Assembly (NCBI GenBank): GCA_023653785.1 | Contig: JAMKCH010084883.1 | Location: 24,222-88,221 of the forward strand | Source of the DNA: Ophioderma brevispina | Lineage: Eukaryota; Echinodermata; Ophiuroidea; Amphilepidida; Ophiodermatidae | DNA: 64,000 bases | Direction: 5' to 3' | Shown: positions 24,787 through 36,534 of the stretch, piece after piece | Layout: the number at the start of each line of letters is the position of its first letter | Position numbering within the stretch: the first letter of the stretch is position 1 | The notes under the pieces: generated by a model | What the model was told of the DNA's origin: nothing | The model's database searches: none | What the model saw: only the letters and a program-made list of their open reading frames with translations | Made by a program: the position numbers and the translations under genes

Positions 24787-25497
24787 ACTTTGTTTCACGA
24801 GCTAGTAAATCACTTGCGGTCTGTCTGGTCTGTCTGTCTGTCTGCGTCTGTCATGCTGTCTGTCTTGCCCGCCGTCCGTGTTCACATGCTTTTGTACGAT
24901 TTACTGGAAGGTTCCGTAAAGGCTACGGTGATGAACTTGGTGGAAAGAAGCGGTTCCACGAGTTCGAGACCTGATTAGATTTGGGCGAAATATGCTAATT
25001 AAGTAAATCTAATTTTGCATAATTTACGATGTTTCCCGTAGGCTTGTGAGCAAGTTTTCTGGAGTTCCGTAAGCGTAGATGATTTAACTTGGTGGGAGGG
25101 AGTGGGCTGAGAAGTTCTCAACCTGATTATATTTTGGTCGAAATTTCGGTCAAATTAATATGCAAATGACTAATTATATTTGCAAAAATTAGCGTATTGC
25201 TATAATTTTTAAACGTACTCAGATATTCAAAATTCCTTCGTTGCATGAAAGCCTATCTTATGCGCGCATCTTTCTTGGCACTTTGAAAGTGCGAGATATT
25301 GCGGCTTAGGTATGGGCAATGAGCTAATTAAATATGCACAATTTCTGTATCTTATCTCTGAAACGGTACATGGGATGGGCAAAATTCCTTGGCAACATGA
25401 AAGGATACTATGTCAGCATCTTTTGTGTGAATCATAATTGGTCAAAGTGCATGTGGGCCTATTAAGGGCATTTTTGTCCCCGCCGAACGCGTTCGGA
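24787..25497 (+). repeat. Repeat family D, modular (~150-bp modules)
   Basis: The module 'gttccgtaaaggctacggtg', 'atgaacttggtgg', 'cctgattagatttgggcgaa' and 'tttgcataattta' occurs at about 24910 and 25060 and again at 25990 and 26140; its first line also occurs at 38549. The segment opens with a CTGT-rich tract and closes with the 14-bp palindrome 'ccgaacgcgttcgg' at 25483-25496. No coding content. Confidence 0.6.
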
Positions 25498-25985
25498 ACA
25501 GGGACTATAAAATGAGCAGCGTCCGTTCGTCCGTCGTGATAAAAATGTTAACCCATGTTCACTGTGGGCAGTCCACCCTTTTTTAAGGGTCCGGTTGTAT
25601 CCTGAAAATCAGTTAAAGGGTGGGGCTGACAAATTTTCAGTATAAGGGTGCCTCTGTAAAAAGGGTGGGGGTCAAATAGTAAAAAGGGGGGGGTCAAACC
25701 CCACTGCCTACTGTGTTTCATTACGGTACCTCCTTCATAATTTGGATATGGCCACAAAAAATATTATCTTGTATTATATATAATTGTCACTTTTAGTATA
25801 CAGTACACAGGTGCAAATCTGTGATGATTTTGTTACTGTTACAGTAATCACAATATTTCCATTGCGATTGATAAAATGGTGGGGTCCTAATTTCAGTATA
25901 AGGGTGCCCTCTTGTACAACGGGTGGGGGTGAAATAAAAGGGTGGGGGTCAAACCCCATTGCCCACTATGTCGTTGTATACATTT
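25498..25985 (+). repeat. Repeat with G-rich 'aagggtgggggtcaaa' units
   Basis: 'cagtataagggtgcc', 'gggtgggggt' and 'caaaccccattgcc' (or 'cactgcc') appear twice, near 25640-25715 and 25890-25970. It follows 'gagcagcgtccgttcgtccg', a common opening of simple-repeat-rich elements. It lies between two copies of family D modules. Confidence 0.5.
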
Positions 25986-26480
25986 ATCTGGGTTCCGTAA
26001 AGTCACCAATGATGTAACTTGTGGAAGAAGCGGGTTGATGAGTTTCTCGACCTATTAGATTTGGGCGTAAAATATGGCTAATTTAATTACTCATTTGCAT
26101 AATTTATGAAAATTTTCCTGTAATGCCTGTGTACAAGTTTCTTGAGTTCTGTAAGGCGTAAATGATGTACCTGGTGGAAGGAAGCTGGCTTAAGCGTTTC
26201 TCGACCTGATTTGATTATTGCGTATTTTGGGCAAATTGAGATATGCAAATGACTAATTAACTGAAAAATCATCGTAATTGCTATATTTTTGACATTCTAC
26301 ATTGGATATCAAATTCCTGTGCTGCGTGAGCCTATCATGGCCCATCTTCTTTTGCAATTTGAAAGTGTGATATATGGCCAGCGGCTTAGGTATGCAAAGG
26401 AGCTAATTAAATATGCGTAATTGTTGTATCTCTGAATGAAACGGTACGTCGGATACACAAACTTCCTTCGCTACATTAGA
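25986..26480 (+). repeat. Repeat family D, second segment
   Basis: Carries the same modules as 24907-25400 in the same order ('gttccgtaaagtc', 'tttctcgacct', 'tttgcataatttatg', 'gatatgcaaatgactaatta', 'ggcttaggtatg', 'agctaattaaatatgcgtaa'). A third, partial run of the last modules lies at 27085-27410, so the G-rich tract at 26493-26990 interrupts this family. Confidence 0.6.
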
Positions 26481-26492
26481 CTACTATGGCAT

Positions 26493-26990
26493 AGGGGTGT
26501 TGGGGAGGGGTTTCTTGTATTCGTGTATGGGGAGGGGGTGGGCTGTGGCTAGGTTTGGCGAGGGGGTAGTTGGTTTTGCATTGTGTTGGAACTGGGTGGG
26601 GGTGTTGCATGGTGTTAGGGAGGGGTGTTGGGGGGGGTGGGAGTGTTGGGAGGGGTGAGGGTGTTGGGGAGGGGGGTAGGGTGTTGCGGGTTTGGGGAGG
26701 GGATGGGCATTTTGCGGGGTGTTTGGGAAGGGGAGGCATGTTATGGGGTACTTGGGGTGGGGGTGGTTGGCGGGTGTTAAGGAGGGGGTGGGGTTGGGTA
26801 ATGGCAGAATGTGGTGGAGTGGTGTGGTTGTTGGGAGTTGTGGGGTTGTTAGGGAGGGGGTGGGTGTGTGCGGGTGTGTTGGGGGTGGGTGTGCAGGGTG
26901 TGGGAGGGGGGGGGTTTTGTAGGGTGTTGGGTTTTGTAGGGTTTTGGGGGTGGTGTGGTTTCGGAGTGTTGGGGAGGGTGTGGGGTGTTG
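26493..26990. repeat. G-rich minisatellite tract on + strand
   Basis: About 500 bp made almost entirely of G and T on this strand, with recurring 'ggtgttggggaggggt' units and dozens of runs of three or more G. Many windows satisfy the G3+N1-7 quadruplex pattern. The long open frames on both strands here are proline/threonine- or glycine/valine-only by-products of the repeat and should not be taken as genes. Confidence 0.85.
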
Positions 26991-27410
26991 TAGTTGCATT
27001 TATCGCATTTTAGTGATCGCGGGACATTCGGCGGGGAAATTTTACGGCATCGCGTAAATACGAGTTCGCCTTGTTTGATACAATTGATCTAATTAAATAT
27101 GCGTAATTGTGTATCGCTGAAATGGTACATTTGATATGCCAAATTAATCGCTACATAAGACTAATATGCAGTACATCTTGTGATGAATATATTGGGGTCA
27201 AAGGTTGCACGTGGGCCAATTAACAGGGGCCATGTTTGACTGCAATTGATCCTCCTTCAAATATGCGTAATTGCTGTATTGCTGAAACAGTACATTGGAT
27301 ATGCAAAATTTCCGTGTTACATGGAAGACTGTCCATTAATTTTTGTATGAATAATAATTGTGGTCAAAATGCATGTGGGCCACTTAGAGGGGCATTCGTG
27401 ATTATTTACA

Positions 27411-27980
27411 AATTGCAACTAATGCCAAATGCTTGGTCCATTTCAGCCAGGATGTTCATTTGTGAAATGCTGCACCTTGCAAAAGAATTTGATTCAGGAG
27501 TGCATTGACCTAAAATAAAGTAGGTCAGTATGTGTTTATTTGGCAGTATAGGGCTGTGTGTGGTTTGGTGGTGTACAAAACAAGAAGACTTATCAAAGCA
27601 AAAAAAAGGGGGAGTATACCACAACAAAGGTATTAACATCAATAGATATAGCTAGATATCTAGTACCCATGTTTTCATTGAAAGGGTTTTCTAGCTCTGG
27701 TTCTTGTGGGTCAGTCTTTTGGGTTGCCAGCCTGTTTACATTTCTTGGAAAATGTGAAAATACGTAAAATTCGGTGTTTTACCGCTTTCCAGATCCTGTA
27801 GAGGGCCCAAATTTAAAATGTGGTCACATGATTTTTTCAAAAATCTATCTATGTCGACCGCGGTCTATTTTCAAAAATAGTGTTGCCAAATTGAATAAAT
27901 TTTCATATTTTTACTAAATTTAGTTAATTTTAAGGGATTTTTGCATGACTTTTCATGATTAATATCTCCACAATGGAAAA
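27411..27980. other. Unassigned stretch
   Basis: No gene, RNA or repeat recognised. Confidence 0.35.
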
Positions 27981-27999
27981 ATGTTGTGACCCCTGGGGT

Positions 28000-29935
28000 G
28001 GTGTCAAATGAAAGAGCAAGAAATAAAGAATGCTATAAATGCAAACCCGGGGGTGCTACTCCTAAACATCTCTTGGTTATGCTCATGTTGGGACATCTAT
28101 ATATTAATACCGGTGGTCTGTCTGTCAGTGCGTCTGTCTGTTTTTCTCGGAGACCGAGGATCGCACGTTCCTGAACTTGGTGGGTGGGTGCCCCTTGACC
28201 GTCCGAAGACCGAGGTTGTATTGGTTAGTGGATCAAAGGTCATCAGGGGTCATTCAAGGTCAAAAGAGGTCAAATAAACCGCGTCTATTTTCTCGGAGAC
28301 CGAGGGTTGCACGTTCCTGAAACTTTGTGGGTGGGTGGCCCTTGACCGTCCGAAGACCAAGGTTGTATTGGTTAGTGGATCAAAGGTCATCAGGGGTCAT
28401 TCAAGGTCAAATGGGGTAAACGTTGGTGTATGGACATGAAACTTGGAGGGTTGGGTCGATTTTTGATGCCGGAAATTTTGAAGGTCACAACAAGGTCATT
28501 AGGGGTCATTCAAGGTCAAATGATGTTAAACGTTGGTTTCTCAGAGACAGAGGGTCACACCTTCCTGAACTTGGTGGGTGGGTGCCCCTTGACCATCCGA
28601 AGACCGAGGTTGTATTGGTTAGTGGATCAAAGGTCATCAGGGGTCATTCAAGGTCAAATGGGGTAAACGTTGGTGTATGGACATGAAACTTGGAGGGTGG
28701 GGTCAATTTTTGATTCCGAGACTTTTAAAGGTCATGACAAGGTCATTAGGGGTCATTCAAGGTCAGAGGTCAAAAGAGGTAAACTTTGGTGTATCCAGAC
28801 GAATCTTAGTGGGCGGGGTCGATTGTTGATGCCGAAAATTTTAAAGGTCACGACAAGGTCGTTAGGGGTGCTACTCCTAAACATTTCTTGGTTATGCTCA
28901 TGTTGGGGACATTACAAGATTAATATCTCCACAACGGAGAATATAGAGAATAATGTGACCCCTGGGGTGGTGTCAAATGAAAGAGCGGGAAATAAATAAT
29001 ACTATAAACAAGGCCTCTGGACTGTTCCCGGTTATTTCTTTAGAATGGGCATGGACATGCTTATTTTCGCTGATTACCAATAATACAAACGAACGAGCAG
29101 GTGGACGCTCTTTTCGCACTTATCGAGGTCAAAGTTCCATACTGATTAAAATATTACAACTGCGCACTACTACTGTGTTAAATATGTCACACTCGTGTTA
29201 GCAACTACGAACATGCTATAGCCCATGCTATTTTGGAATCCATTTTGAAAATCTGCAAAAAACACCGTGCCCGATCATTGCAACGACAAATTTTCTGAAT
29301 AAACCACATGTCTGACAATGTTCTTGGATGTAAAAGGATCATTTTATAAGCAAGGGTCGCCTAGCGAAATCAACAAGAAAGTGCATTTTTCTGTGCTGTA
29401 AGTTTTAGGTGTAATGGGCTTGGGCGGTAAACATCTAAGCGTCCACCAGTGAGTTCGCTTTTTCAGGATTGCCGTCCGACCTCTAGCCTCTAACTCTGTG
29501 ACTATAAATGCCAAACTGGGGGTACTACTCCTAAACATATCTTACTTATGGTCATGTGGGGGACTTTTTGAGATAATATCTCCAAAACGGGAGATGTTGA
29601 GACCTCTATGGGGGTATCAAATGAAGAGTGAGAAGTATAGAATACTATAAACGCAAACCCAGGGGTGCTACTCCTAAACATCTCTTACTTGTCAAGCTCA
29701 TGTGGGGGACTTAAATAATACTATAAATGCAAACCAGGGGTGCTACTCCTAAACATCTCTTACTTGTCAAGCTCATGTGGGGGACTTAAATAATCTCCTA
29801 AACGTCTCTTACTTGTGCTCATGTGGGGGACTTAAATAAATAATATTATAAATGCCAAATCGGGGGCGCTACTCCCCCAACAGAAAATGTTGTGACCCCT
29901 AGGGTGGTGTCAAATGAATTAGTTGGGAAGTAAAA
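28000..29935 (+). repeat. Repeat family E, tandem and nested units with AGGTCA half-sites
   Basis: 'tttctcggagaccgagg', 'cttggtgggtgggtgcccct' and 'tgaccgtccgaagaccgagg' occur three times (about 28140, 28290 and 28535). 'gtatggacatgaaacttgga' occurs twice, and 'ggtcattcaaggtca' at least five times. The outer parts carry 'gggtgctactcctaaacat' at about 28050, 28867, 29519, 29666 and 29738, the last few as a short tandem with 'catgtgggggacttaaata'. 29030-29170 also matches the interior of the MITE at 17117-17476. No coding content. Confidence 0.7.
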
Positions 29936-30073
29936 CTAGTTGGGAGATTAGAGTTTATCTGCTTGCACAACTTCTTGGGGACACCCTGGACTCGCACAGT
30001 TGCACTCTGGTGTGCTGCTTTTTGTCTTACAGTTATGCCCGAAATCAGGCGAGACTTGTGGTTCGAGAACCGC

Positions 30074-30165
30074 CTTGTTATCCCCAAGTACTGACATGTG
30101 TTTAGTACAGTATGGTATAGGCACATTGCTGTGCATCATGGGATTGATTCAAAACACCCTCTGGC
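30074..30165 (+). repeat. Dispersed repeat (also at 36683-36765)
   Basis: 'tgacatgtgtttagtacagt', 'gtataggcacattgc' and 'gcatcatgggattgattcaa' recur at 36683-36765 with small changes. The function and element type are unknown. Confidence 0.55.
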
Positions 30166-30324
30166 TTAAAGGTATGCTGTTGTAATTCAATCAATGCCAC
30201 AATTTGTTTTTATCCACGGTTGTAAGAAACCAGAGGTGTGATTCTTAAGGATTTTTATTTTCAAAATGTCCGCAACTTGATTTAATGCCAGCCCGATTCT
30301 AAATGTTTTGGGTAAATTTTACTG

Positions 30325-30738
30325 TTTTTGTGTCGTCTGCCTTAAGCCAGGAAGACACATAGGGATCACTTTGTCCACTGTTGTCTGTTGTTGTCTGTTG
30401 TCATGAAAAAGGGTTAACATTTGCCTGTAATATCCTCATACTTTGATGGATTTAAAACTTGGGTCACAGGTGCAACATGGCATCCCCATTTGTTGAGGTC
30501 AAAGGTCACATACCAAGGTCAAATGTCACATACCAAGGTCAAAGGTCACATACCAAGGTCAAAGGCCATGTGAGGTCAAGTTGTAAGATTGGAACCAAAC
30601 TTGGTTTATGGAGTTTACATCAAACCCTCATTTGTTTGAGGTCAAAGGTCGCATCAAGGTCGAAGGTCATGTTAGGCCTATCATTCACAAACCGCGATGG
30701 CAGGCGACACAAGCGGTCGGAGGACCGATGTATTTTTT
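30325..30738 (+). repeat. Repeat family B, fuller copy
   Basis: Starts 'tttttgtgtcgtctgc' and ends 'ggcaggcgacacaagcggtc' followed by 'ggaggaccgatgtatttttt'. The start and the 'gcaggcgacacaa' near the end are partly inverted copies. The middle is a run of 'aaggtcaaaggtcacatacc' units. Another copy lies at 38436-38680, and a 5' part at 5721. Confidence 0.6.
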
Positions 30739-31107
30739 AGACTTACCAAATTCAGGATTTATCCACAAAAATAAATCGCACCCCTGAAGAAAACTCATTT
30801 TACATGTCAGTGGATGCCTACCTTTGCCTATTAATCTGTTGTATTGATGTTGTACATCGGTTGGCAAAATCTCATCAGTGTGCCAGTAAATAAGAATTTT
30901 TTCTGCATCTAGGGCTGGCAATATACTAAATTGAATAGTGTGATATGTTGCTCCTCAGCACCATTTTCACAGTATTGGGAAAAAGTTAAAAGTATAAAAA
31001 ATAAACAACATAAAGATGATAAGCAATATATATAAAGGTAAGTAAATGTCAATATCAGCTTGGTGACCTGTTTGATCTTGCAGTGGTCCATACTTATTTC
31101 ATGTCCA

Positions 31108-31275
31108 GTTTCATGCCAAATCCTCCTGACTACTCAAGAATAATTTCTGTAGGATTCCCATTTTACCTGAAAACATGGAAAGTAAATGCTTTTCCAGACC
31201 TGGAAAGAGGTATATCTGGCCAACAAAATTGTCAATACAATCATGGTTGTATTTTCAATGCAATTTCTATGTGGA
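31108..31275. repeat. 168-bp duplication, first copy
   Basis: Almost identical to 31770-31937, with one difference noticed ('ccaacaaaattg' versus 'ccaaccaaattg'). An open frame runs through it, but no protein family is recognised. Confidence 0.9.
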
Positions 31276-31537
31276 GTGGACTTAAGGGCAGTGTGAACCT
31301 TGAGTTTACGAGTATCTAGTTTGGTTTGTAACTTTGCAAATATTTGATTATTGTATGTAAAAGTATACATTTCTAGAAAGAAAATTGGACGATGAACCCG
31401 ATAATGGCATCAGATTAATGTAAAACTTTCCGTATTTGGAGAAAAATACTAAAAAAATTTTCAGACAGCATAACAAAAACAATTTGAATTTTCATGATTT
31501 CTTATGTTATTTTTTAGAAACAAGACACATTTGTCTA

Positions 31538-31700
31538 GGGACGGTTTTTTCATTTTTTAAAAATAGAGCTTACTTTTCGAAATATAAGGAAAAATGTCAA
31601 AAAAGTGTGATTTTTACTTTTCTTTTCCAAAATTTGAGTATATATTGGAGAATATTTTAGTTAGAAATCGAAAAATTAAAAATTGAGAAAACCGTCCCTG
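31538..31700. repeat. Inverted pair around AT-rich core
   Basis: 'agggacggttttttcatttt' near 31538 is inverted as 'aaaattgagaaaaccgtccc' near 31680. The 160-bp unit is AT-rich and could be a small MITE or chance pairing of T- and A-rich flanks around the 'gggacggtttt' core. Confidence 0.4.
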
Positions 31701-31769
31701 GAGAAGACCAATTGCTATCGTAGGAAAGTTAAACTTTACCTTTTACTTCTTTTTTTTTTTTTTTTTTTT

Positions 31770-31937
31770 GTTTCATGCCAAATCCTCCTGACTACTCAAG
31801 AATAATTTCTGTAGGATTCCCATTTTACCTGAAAACATGGAAAGTAAATGCTTTTCCAGACCTGGAAAGAGGTATATCTGGCCAACCAAATTGTCAATAC
31901 AATCATGGTTGTATTTTCAATGCAATTTCTATGTGGA
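31770..31937. repeat. 168-bp duplication, second copy behind T20
   Basis: Follows directly on a run of 20 T (31750-31769). Near identity to 31108-31275 means the duplication is recent or artificial. Confidence 0.9.
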
Positions 31938-32496
31938 CTTAACTGTGCCACCAAACTTTGAACCCTGGTGGTGAGATTAATAGACTCATACCCATAACCT
32001 CATCTAAAAACGTCACTTTTTATTCCCTAATAGGTTTGTACAGGTACAACCATGGTTGTATCAACCATTTCCGTTCTCAAATAGAGCTCCTGGAAACATC
32101 TGAAAAAGATCGTGACAAGAAGCTTTGAATTTACAGTTAAAAGTATTAAAACGTAAACTTTTGGTATCATTTTTAAGTGTTTAATTTTCTTAAAGACAAA
32201 CTAATAGAGGAGACAAACAAGTATTTCACTTGCAACCTGGAAAAGCACAAGAAAACACCTAGACATCTATACTACTAAAAAAAAATTAGATTTATGTATA
32301 TTGTGTTCTCTACTTGATATGAGAGCCTGGCATTTGCACAAAGGTCATGGTCACTTGCACATATACGCTCCATCAAGCTACATGATGAGCTTTCATGTAG
32401 TGCTTTGATACTTTGTGAAAGGCGATATATAAATGTCAACATTTTATTTATTTACCCCATCTATATGCCCATTCTCCATAGAGATTGTGTACTTGA

Positions 32497-32822
32497 TTTT
32501 TATCCCCCTGGCTTGAAAAAACAGGAGAGGGAGATTTTGCGAGAGCGCGCATGTCTGTATGTATACATGTGTGTGTATTCCAGTTTGGTTTGGTTAGGTT
32601 GGGTGTGTGTATGTATGTGTGTGTTCCAGTTTGGTTAGGTTTTCGTTTTTCAGGTCTTCAAAGAAAATTCCCATTTCAACCAGACTTGGGGTTAAGGTGC
32701 ATTAGGGATTCCTTCATATGTGGATGACGTCAAAGGTCATGGACCAAGGTCAAAGGTCATCTGAGGTCGTTCCATACTGCCATCTTGCCAGGGGGATCTC
32801 GCAAGTTTACTTGCTGTATTTT
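32497..32822 (+). mobile_element. Repeat family A, short copy
   Basis: Same order of parts as 5384-5652: 'tttttatccccctggcttga', a GT-rich stretch with 'ccagtttggttaggttt', 'ccagacttggggttaagg', 'cttcatatgtggatga', AGGTCAAAGGTCA direct repeats, 'actgccatcttgccaggggg' and the closing 'gcaagtttacttgctgta'. Confidence 0.65.
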
Positions 32823-33385
32823 GATCATTTGTGAAATTTCCTAAAATTTAAACAGGATGTAGCTTGTGGAATAAGTAATCCAAATCAGTTGTCAAAACTG
32901 TGTTGCTGTTGATTTTTTTTGTTGTATCCTGGTTTAGTTATTGTAAATAACTTTCAAACAGCTGTAAACACCAGGGTCACACTGTCAATATGATTGTGAT
33001 TCAGCATATTGCACAACCATATCCTTCTCAATTTGTAACTTTTTCCTGGAATTGAATCAATGAAGCTTCTCTCCAGCCCTGTTTAACCCACAGAAATATA
33101 AAAAGGATGAAAACTGACAATGTGCATTTGTGAGTTAAGGTAGGATCATCGAATAAAATGGTCTTACAGAAAAATGACCATAAAATCAAATCCCCTGAAT
33201 CAATTCAGTCCAAACTTGACTATGGTAAGGATTGAACTTTCCTCCACATAATTTTATTTTTGCAGTTTCAAGACAGTTCAATTTGTTTTAGTGTTTTTAT
33301 TTTTTTTAAATACCCTAAATTTTTCATTTTCATTCCCAGCTTAAATGGAAGGTACTTTTTAAGCTGAAACTCTAGGGATGTGTGT

Positions 33386-33588
33386 GTCTAAACCAGGGGT
33401 TCTCAATTATTTTAGCTGAAGGGCCAGAGAATACCAAACATATTTGAAAGTTCCCTACTTGAGGGCCAAATACACTTGAATTTCTTATGTTTTCCTTTAT
33501 ATTTTTGAGCAAATCAAGGGCCAAAAATCAATGGCTGGCGGGCCGGATTTGGCCCGTGGGCCACCTATTGAGAACCCCTGGTCTAAAC
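33386..33588. mobile_element. hAT-type MITE with perfect 8-bp target duplication
   Basis: The element 33394-33580 (187 bp) begins CAGGGGTTCTCAAT and ends ATTGAGAACCCCTG, a 14-bp perfect inverted repeat. The flanking octamer GTCTAAAC is identical on both sides (33386-33393 and 33581-33588). A CAG-start/CTG-end terminus with an 8-bp duplication is the established signature of hAT transposons. The interior includes 'gggccggatttggcccg', a palindromic phrase typical of such non-autonomous elements. No transposase. The perfect duplication implies a fairly recent insertion. Confidence 0.92.
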
Positions 33589-34442
33589 AAACGCCTAAAA
33601 TCTCATGTTGGCATTTTAAAATCAAGTGTTTAATTATTTAGAATAGTTATTTTTGGGAAAAAATAATTTAGGGAAAATTAAAAATACCTGTTATTTCAAA
33701 TAGCAGCACTCAATCTGCAAAAAAATCTAACTTGAGATTTTCTATATTTGATTTCCTTTCATATGACATCTTATTCATCACCAAGGGAGTTGTTTCTTCT
33801 TGGAAAAATTATGAAAAGTGGATACTTAAGTATTCCTAGTAATACTCAACCAAAAAAGTGTTTTTGTGACCACCTGTTCTTTGTTTTTGATGACACAGAA
33901 AAATAAAAAATTGTATAGATGTTTGATATTAGGTGACATAACTCCAAAATGCCTTTTTGGAAAAAAATGGAGTTTGGCACACATGTTTCTTTCACAAATG
34001 CCAACATTTCATGAATCATGCCAATTTCAACAAAGCTGGGCACATAGCCGATGATCCAACATTAACACACAGTCACACATGCATCCCTTGCTGGGTAGAA
34101 AATGAGGCACTACCAGAAAAAAAAAAAAACCCGTTCTCTTTCGTAGTTCTGTGGTGACACACTCAAGTTTGCAAAGGCTTGGTTGCTTTTCCTGCCTAAT
34201 CAATCGCTTTTCATTGCTGTTTTTCTTTGTCGTTCTCTTAATTTTTTTTTTTCATTTTTTCTTTCAGTGCAAAACACAAGCAGCAATTATCCATTTGTAA
34301 CAGGTGTACAACAGTCCACTACATATGCCCTTTTTAAAACAGTGCTTCCACTATTTCTCTTCACGTTCCAGTAACAATTCACCCGCGAGAGTTAACAAGG
34401 GTCTTATGTGCCCCAATCGCTTAAAGGTTGCCAACGAGAATT

Positions 34443-34606
34443 TCACATAACAGGTGTCCCTAAAAAAATGTGAAAAATCTAATTTTTGCACTAATGTAGA
34501 GCTTTCTATCAGACATGTCCCCATGTGAAAGATGAAGCTGACAAATCTTTTTTGGGACAAAAATTAAAAAATGGTGAAAATTTCTAATTTCGATAGGAGC
34601 AAATAC
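34443..34606 (+). repeat. Dispersed repeat family F, forward copy
   Basis: 'tcacataacaggtgtcccta', 'ctaatgtagagctttctatc' and 'tttcgataggagcaaata' are found in reverse orientation and order at 39385-39540. The similarity is strong over about 160 bp, and no coding frame is shared. Confidence 0.6.
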
Positions 34607-35029
34607 AACATGGGCAGCCTATGTTTTGTTATTGAAATTAAGGAAATGAAAATTGACATTTTGTTTTCCCCCCAACTTTTCAAGCCATTTCTGTAACCAA
34701 AGACAAGGTAAGAAATCTATTGGGGGTTTTATACATCTGCCATCACACATATGAAAACAATATATGAAGCCCAAAAATCTCTTGTTGCACCTCTTCAAAT
34801 TCACACTCAAATGTGCAGATGTAGCACGGGTTTTGAATTGTACTTGAGTGTGGTACAGACAATCACGTTTTGGGTTGGATGCCCCCTAATAATGGCGGAT
34901 CAATTCTGACCAGCACTTGGCTGGTCGGATTGGAACGTTTGAGATTCTAGCCTTATATTATGGACGCAGGACCTCAAAAGGCAGCTTTTCCACTATTTTC
35001 TACTTTCAATCACCAACTGATTGAGTTTT

Positions 35030-35030
<1 letters not shown>

Positions 35031-35061
<31 letters not shown>

Positions 35062-35180
35062 GTATTAAAATAATAAATGAATATTAAAATTTTTTTACGC
35101 CCTAGAGTGGGATCGAACACACGATTTTCGGATTAGAAGACGAGTGCCCACAGACTCACGCCACGCAATTCCGAGCCGGT
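35031..35180 (-). mobile_element. tRNA-derived SINE, minus strand
   Basis: On the reverse strand there is an A-box-like 'tggcgtgagtctgtggg', an anticodon-loop-like 'ctTCTaat' and a B box 'tgttcgatccc', and the element closes at T28 (35031-35058), which is a poly(A) tail when read on the minus strand. The order and the TCT loop followed by 'atccgaaaat' resemble tRNA-Arg(TCT). The degraded D arm and the A tail make a SINE more likely than a functional tRNA. Confidence 0.65.
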
Positions 35181-36274
35181 GCAGAACACCAGCTTTTGTA
35201 CTGCTTAAATAAACGGAATAAAGCGCACACAAAACCATGATAGCACCGCTATGAACGAGTTAAAGATCTGGTCCAGGAGCTATTATCTTTCTGCTAAAAA
35301 TCTCATATCAGTCGCGGTTGGATGTGCCTAGAGAGTACATACATTCGTATCTGAACTGGGTTGTGCTAAATGAGAAAATCTTCTGATGCACATGGTGTAA
35401 TGTCCATTCAAACTTCATTGCACTGAAAATGGATGAAAACCATCTGACTCATTCGGTAATCCTGTATAATTAAAGTGTAGACCTATCAATTTAAACAATG
35501 TCAGTGCGGACTACAAATCATTTTTCTTTGATATCATCACCAACTAAATTCCAAAATTTTCATCTGAAACCTTATTGCTTTTAGCCATATGACCAGTATA
35601 ATAGTAAATTTTTTTCCTTAGTTTTTTTCAATTCTCAATTATGGTAAATGGTAATGTTTCTATTAACCTAACATCGTTGATTGGATGAGTGGTGGGGTCA
35701 AGGCTGACATTCACCAGCACAAATTAATCAATTATGTGTTTTGAATATTGTCTTTCACCATGCACCATTATGTCTGTAGAAATTATTTTTAAATATTGAA
35801 AAAAAAATGCATTAGTTAAATATGACGTATGAAACTTGCACATTATTATCTTTGGGGACCATATCTCCGAGTAATAATTTGGCCTTCATGCTCTGGGGTG
35901 GGTGTGTGCTTTGCCCAATATGTAAGAAGAGCTCTGATACAAAAAAAATTCCAATAGGCAGAATTTGTTTCATGGCTCCGAAGCACGTGTCATGCGGGCA
36001 TGTGTGCATGCATGTCGTGTGATGCATGCCTATGTGCGCGTGCATGCACACAGCATATTGAAAATCATCATTCATAAATGAGAAGGTTGCATTCAAGTTT
36101 CACACGTATGTAGGAGGTACGCATTATTTCACACAGAGGTGGATCAACCCCACAATGCACCCTGTTTTGGGGAAATTTTTTTTTTTTAATATTTTTAATT
36201 TTTTTGACAAAAATTCTATTCTACATAAAAAACCCTGACTTATAATGCTCATTTTAGCCCACTAAGCACAATTG

Positions 36275-36534
36275 GTCCCAGTGATATGAACTGGCCGCCG
36301 CTCATGACATCCCAAAGGTTTGTTGGGTTTTCGAGCCCCCGGCGGCCATGTGTTGTGCACTTGGGCAAGGCAACTTAACCCACGTGGCCCGCGTCGACCC
36401 AAGCGATTTCGGGAGGCTGTTATGGGGAATGTTAAAATCTAAGTTCTGATGGGGTTGTGCGCGGTTGGACCACTGCCGCCTAGATGAGGCGAAATGAATT
36501 GTGACGATTTCCTGACGGCAACGTAATAATAATA
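36275..36534 (+). mobile_element. SINE-like element with ATA tail
   Basis: A B-box-like 'ggttttcgagccc' is followed by 'cacttgggcaaggcaactta' then 'accc', close to the central motif known from vertebrate-type V/Deu SINEs (a 'cttgrgcaaggcacttaaccc' phrase, from memory). The element ends in 'gtaataataatagg', a short ATA tail. The B-box spacing is not canonical, so the class is uncertain. Confidence 0.5.

Noticed and set aside
26484..27013. Long open frames (147 and 171 codons) on both strands
   Set aside because: They are products of the G/T-only minisatellite; the predicted proteins are low-complexity repeats of a few residues.
28137..28700. Repeated open frames with 'VIRGHSRS' peptides
   Set aside because: They are translations of the AGGTCA-rich repeat family E, and the frame shifts between units.
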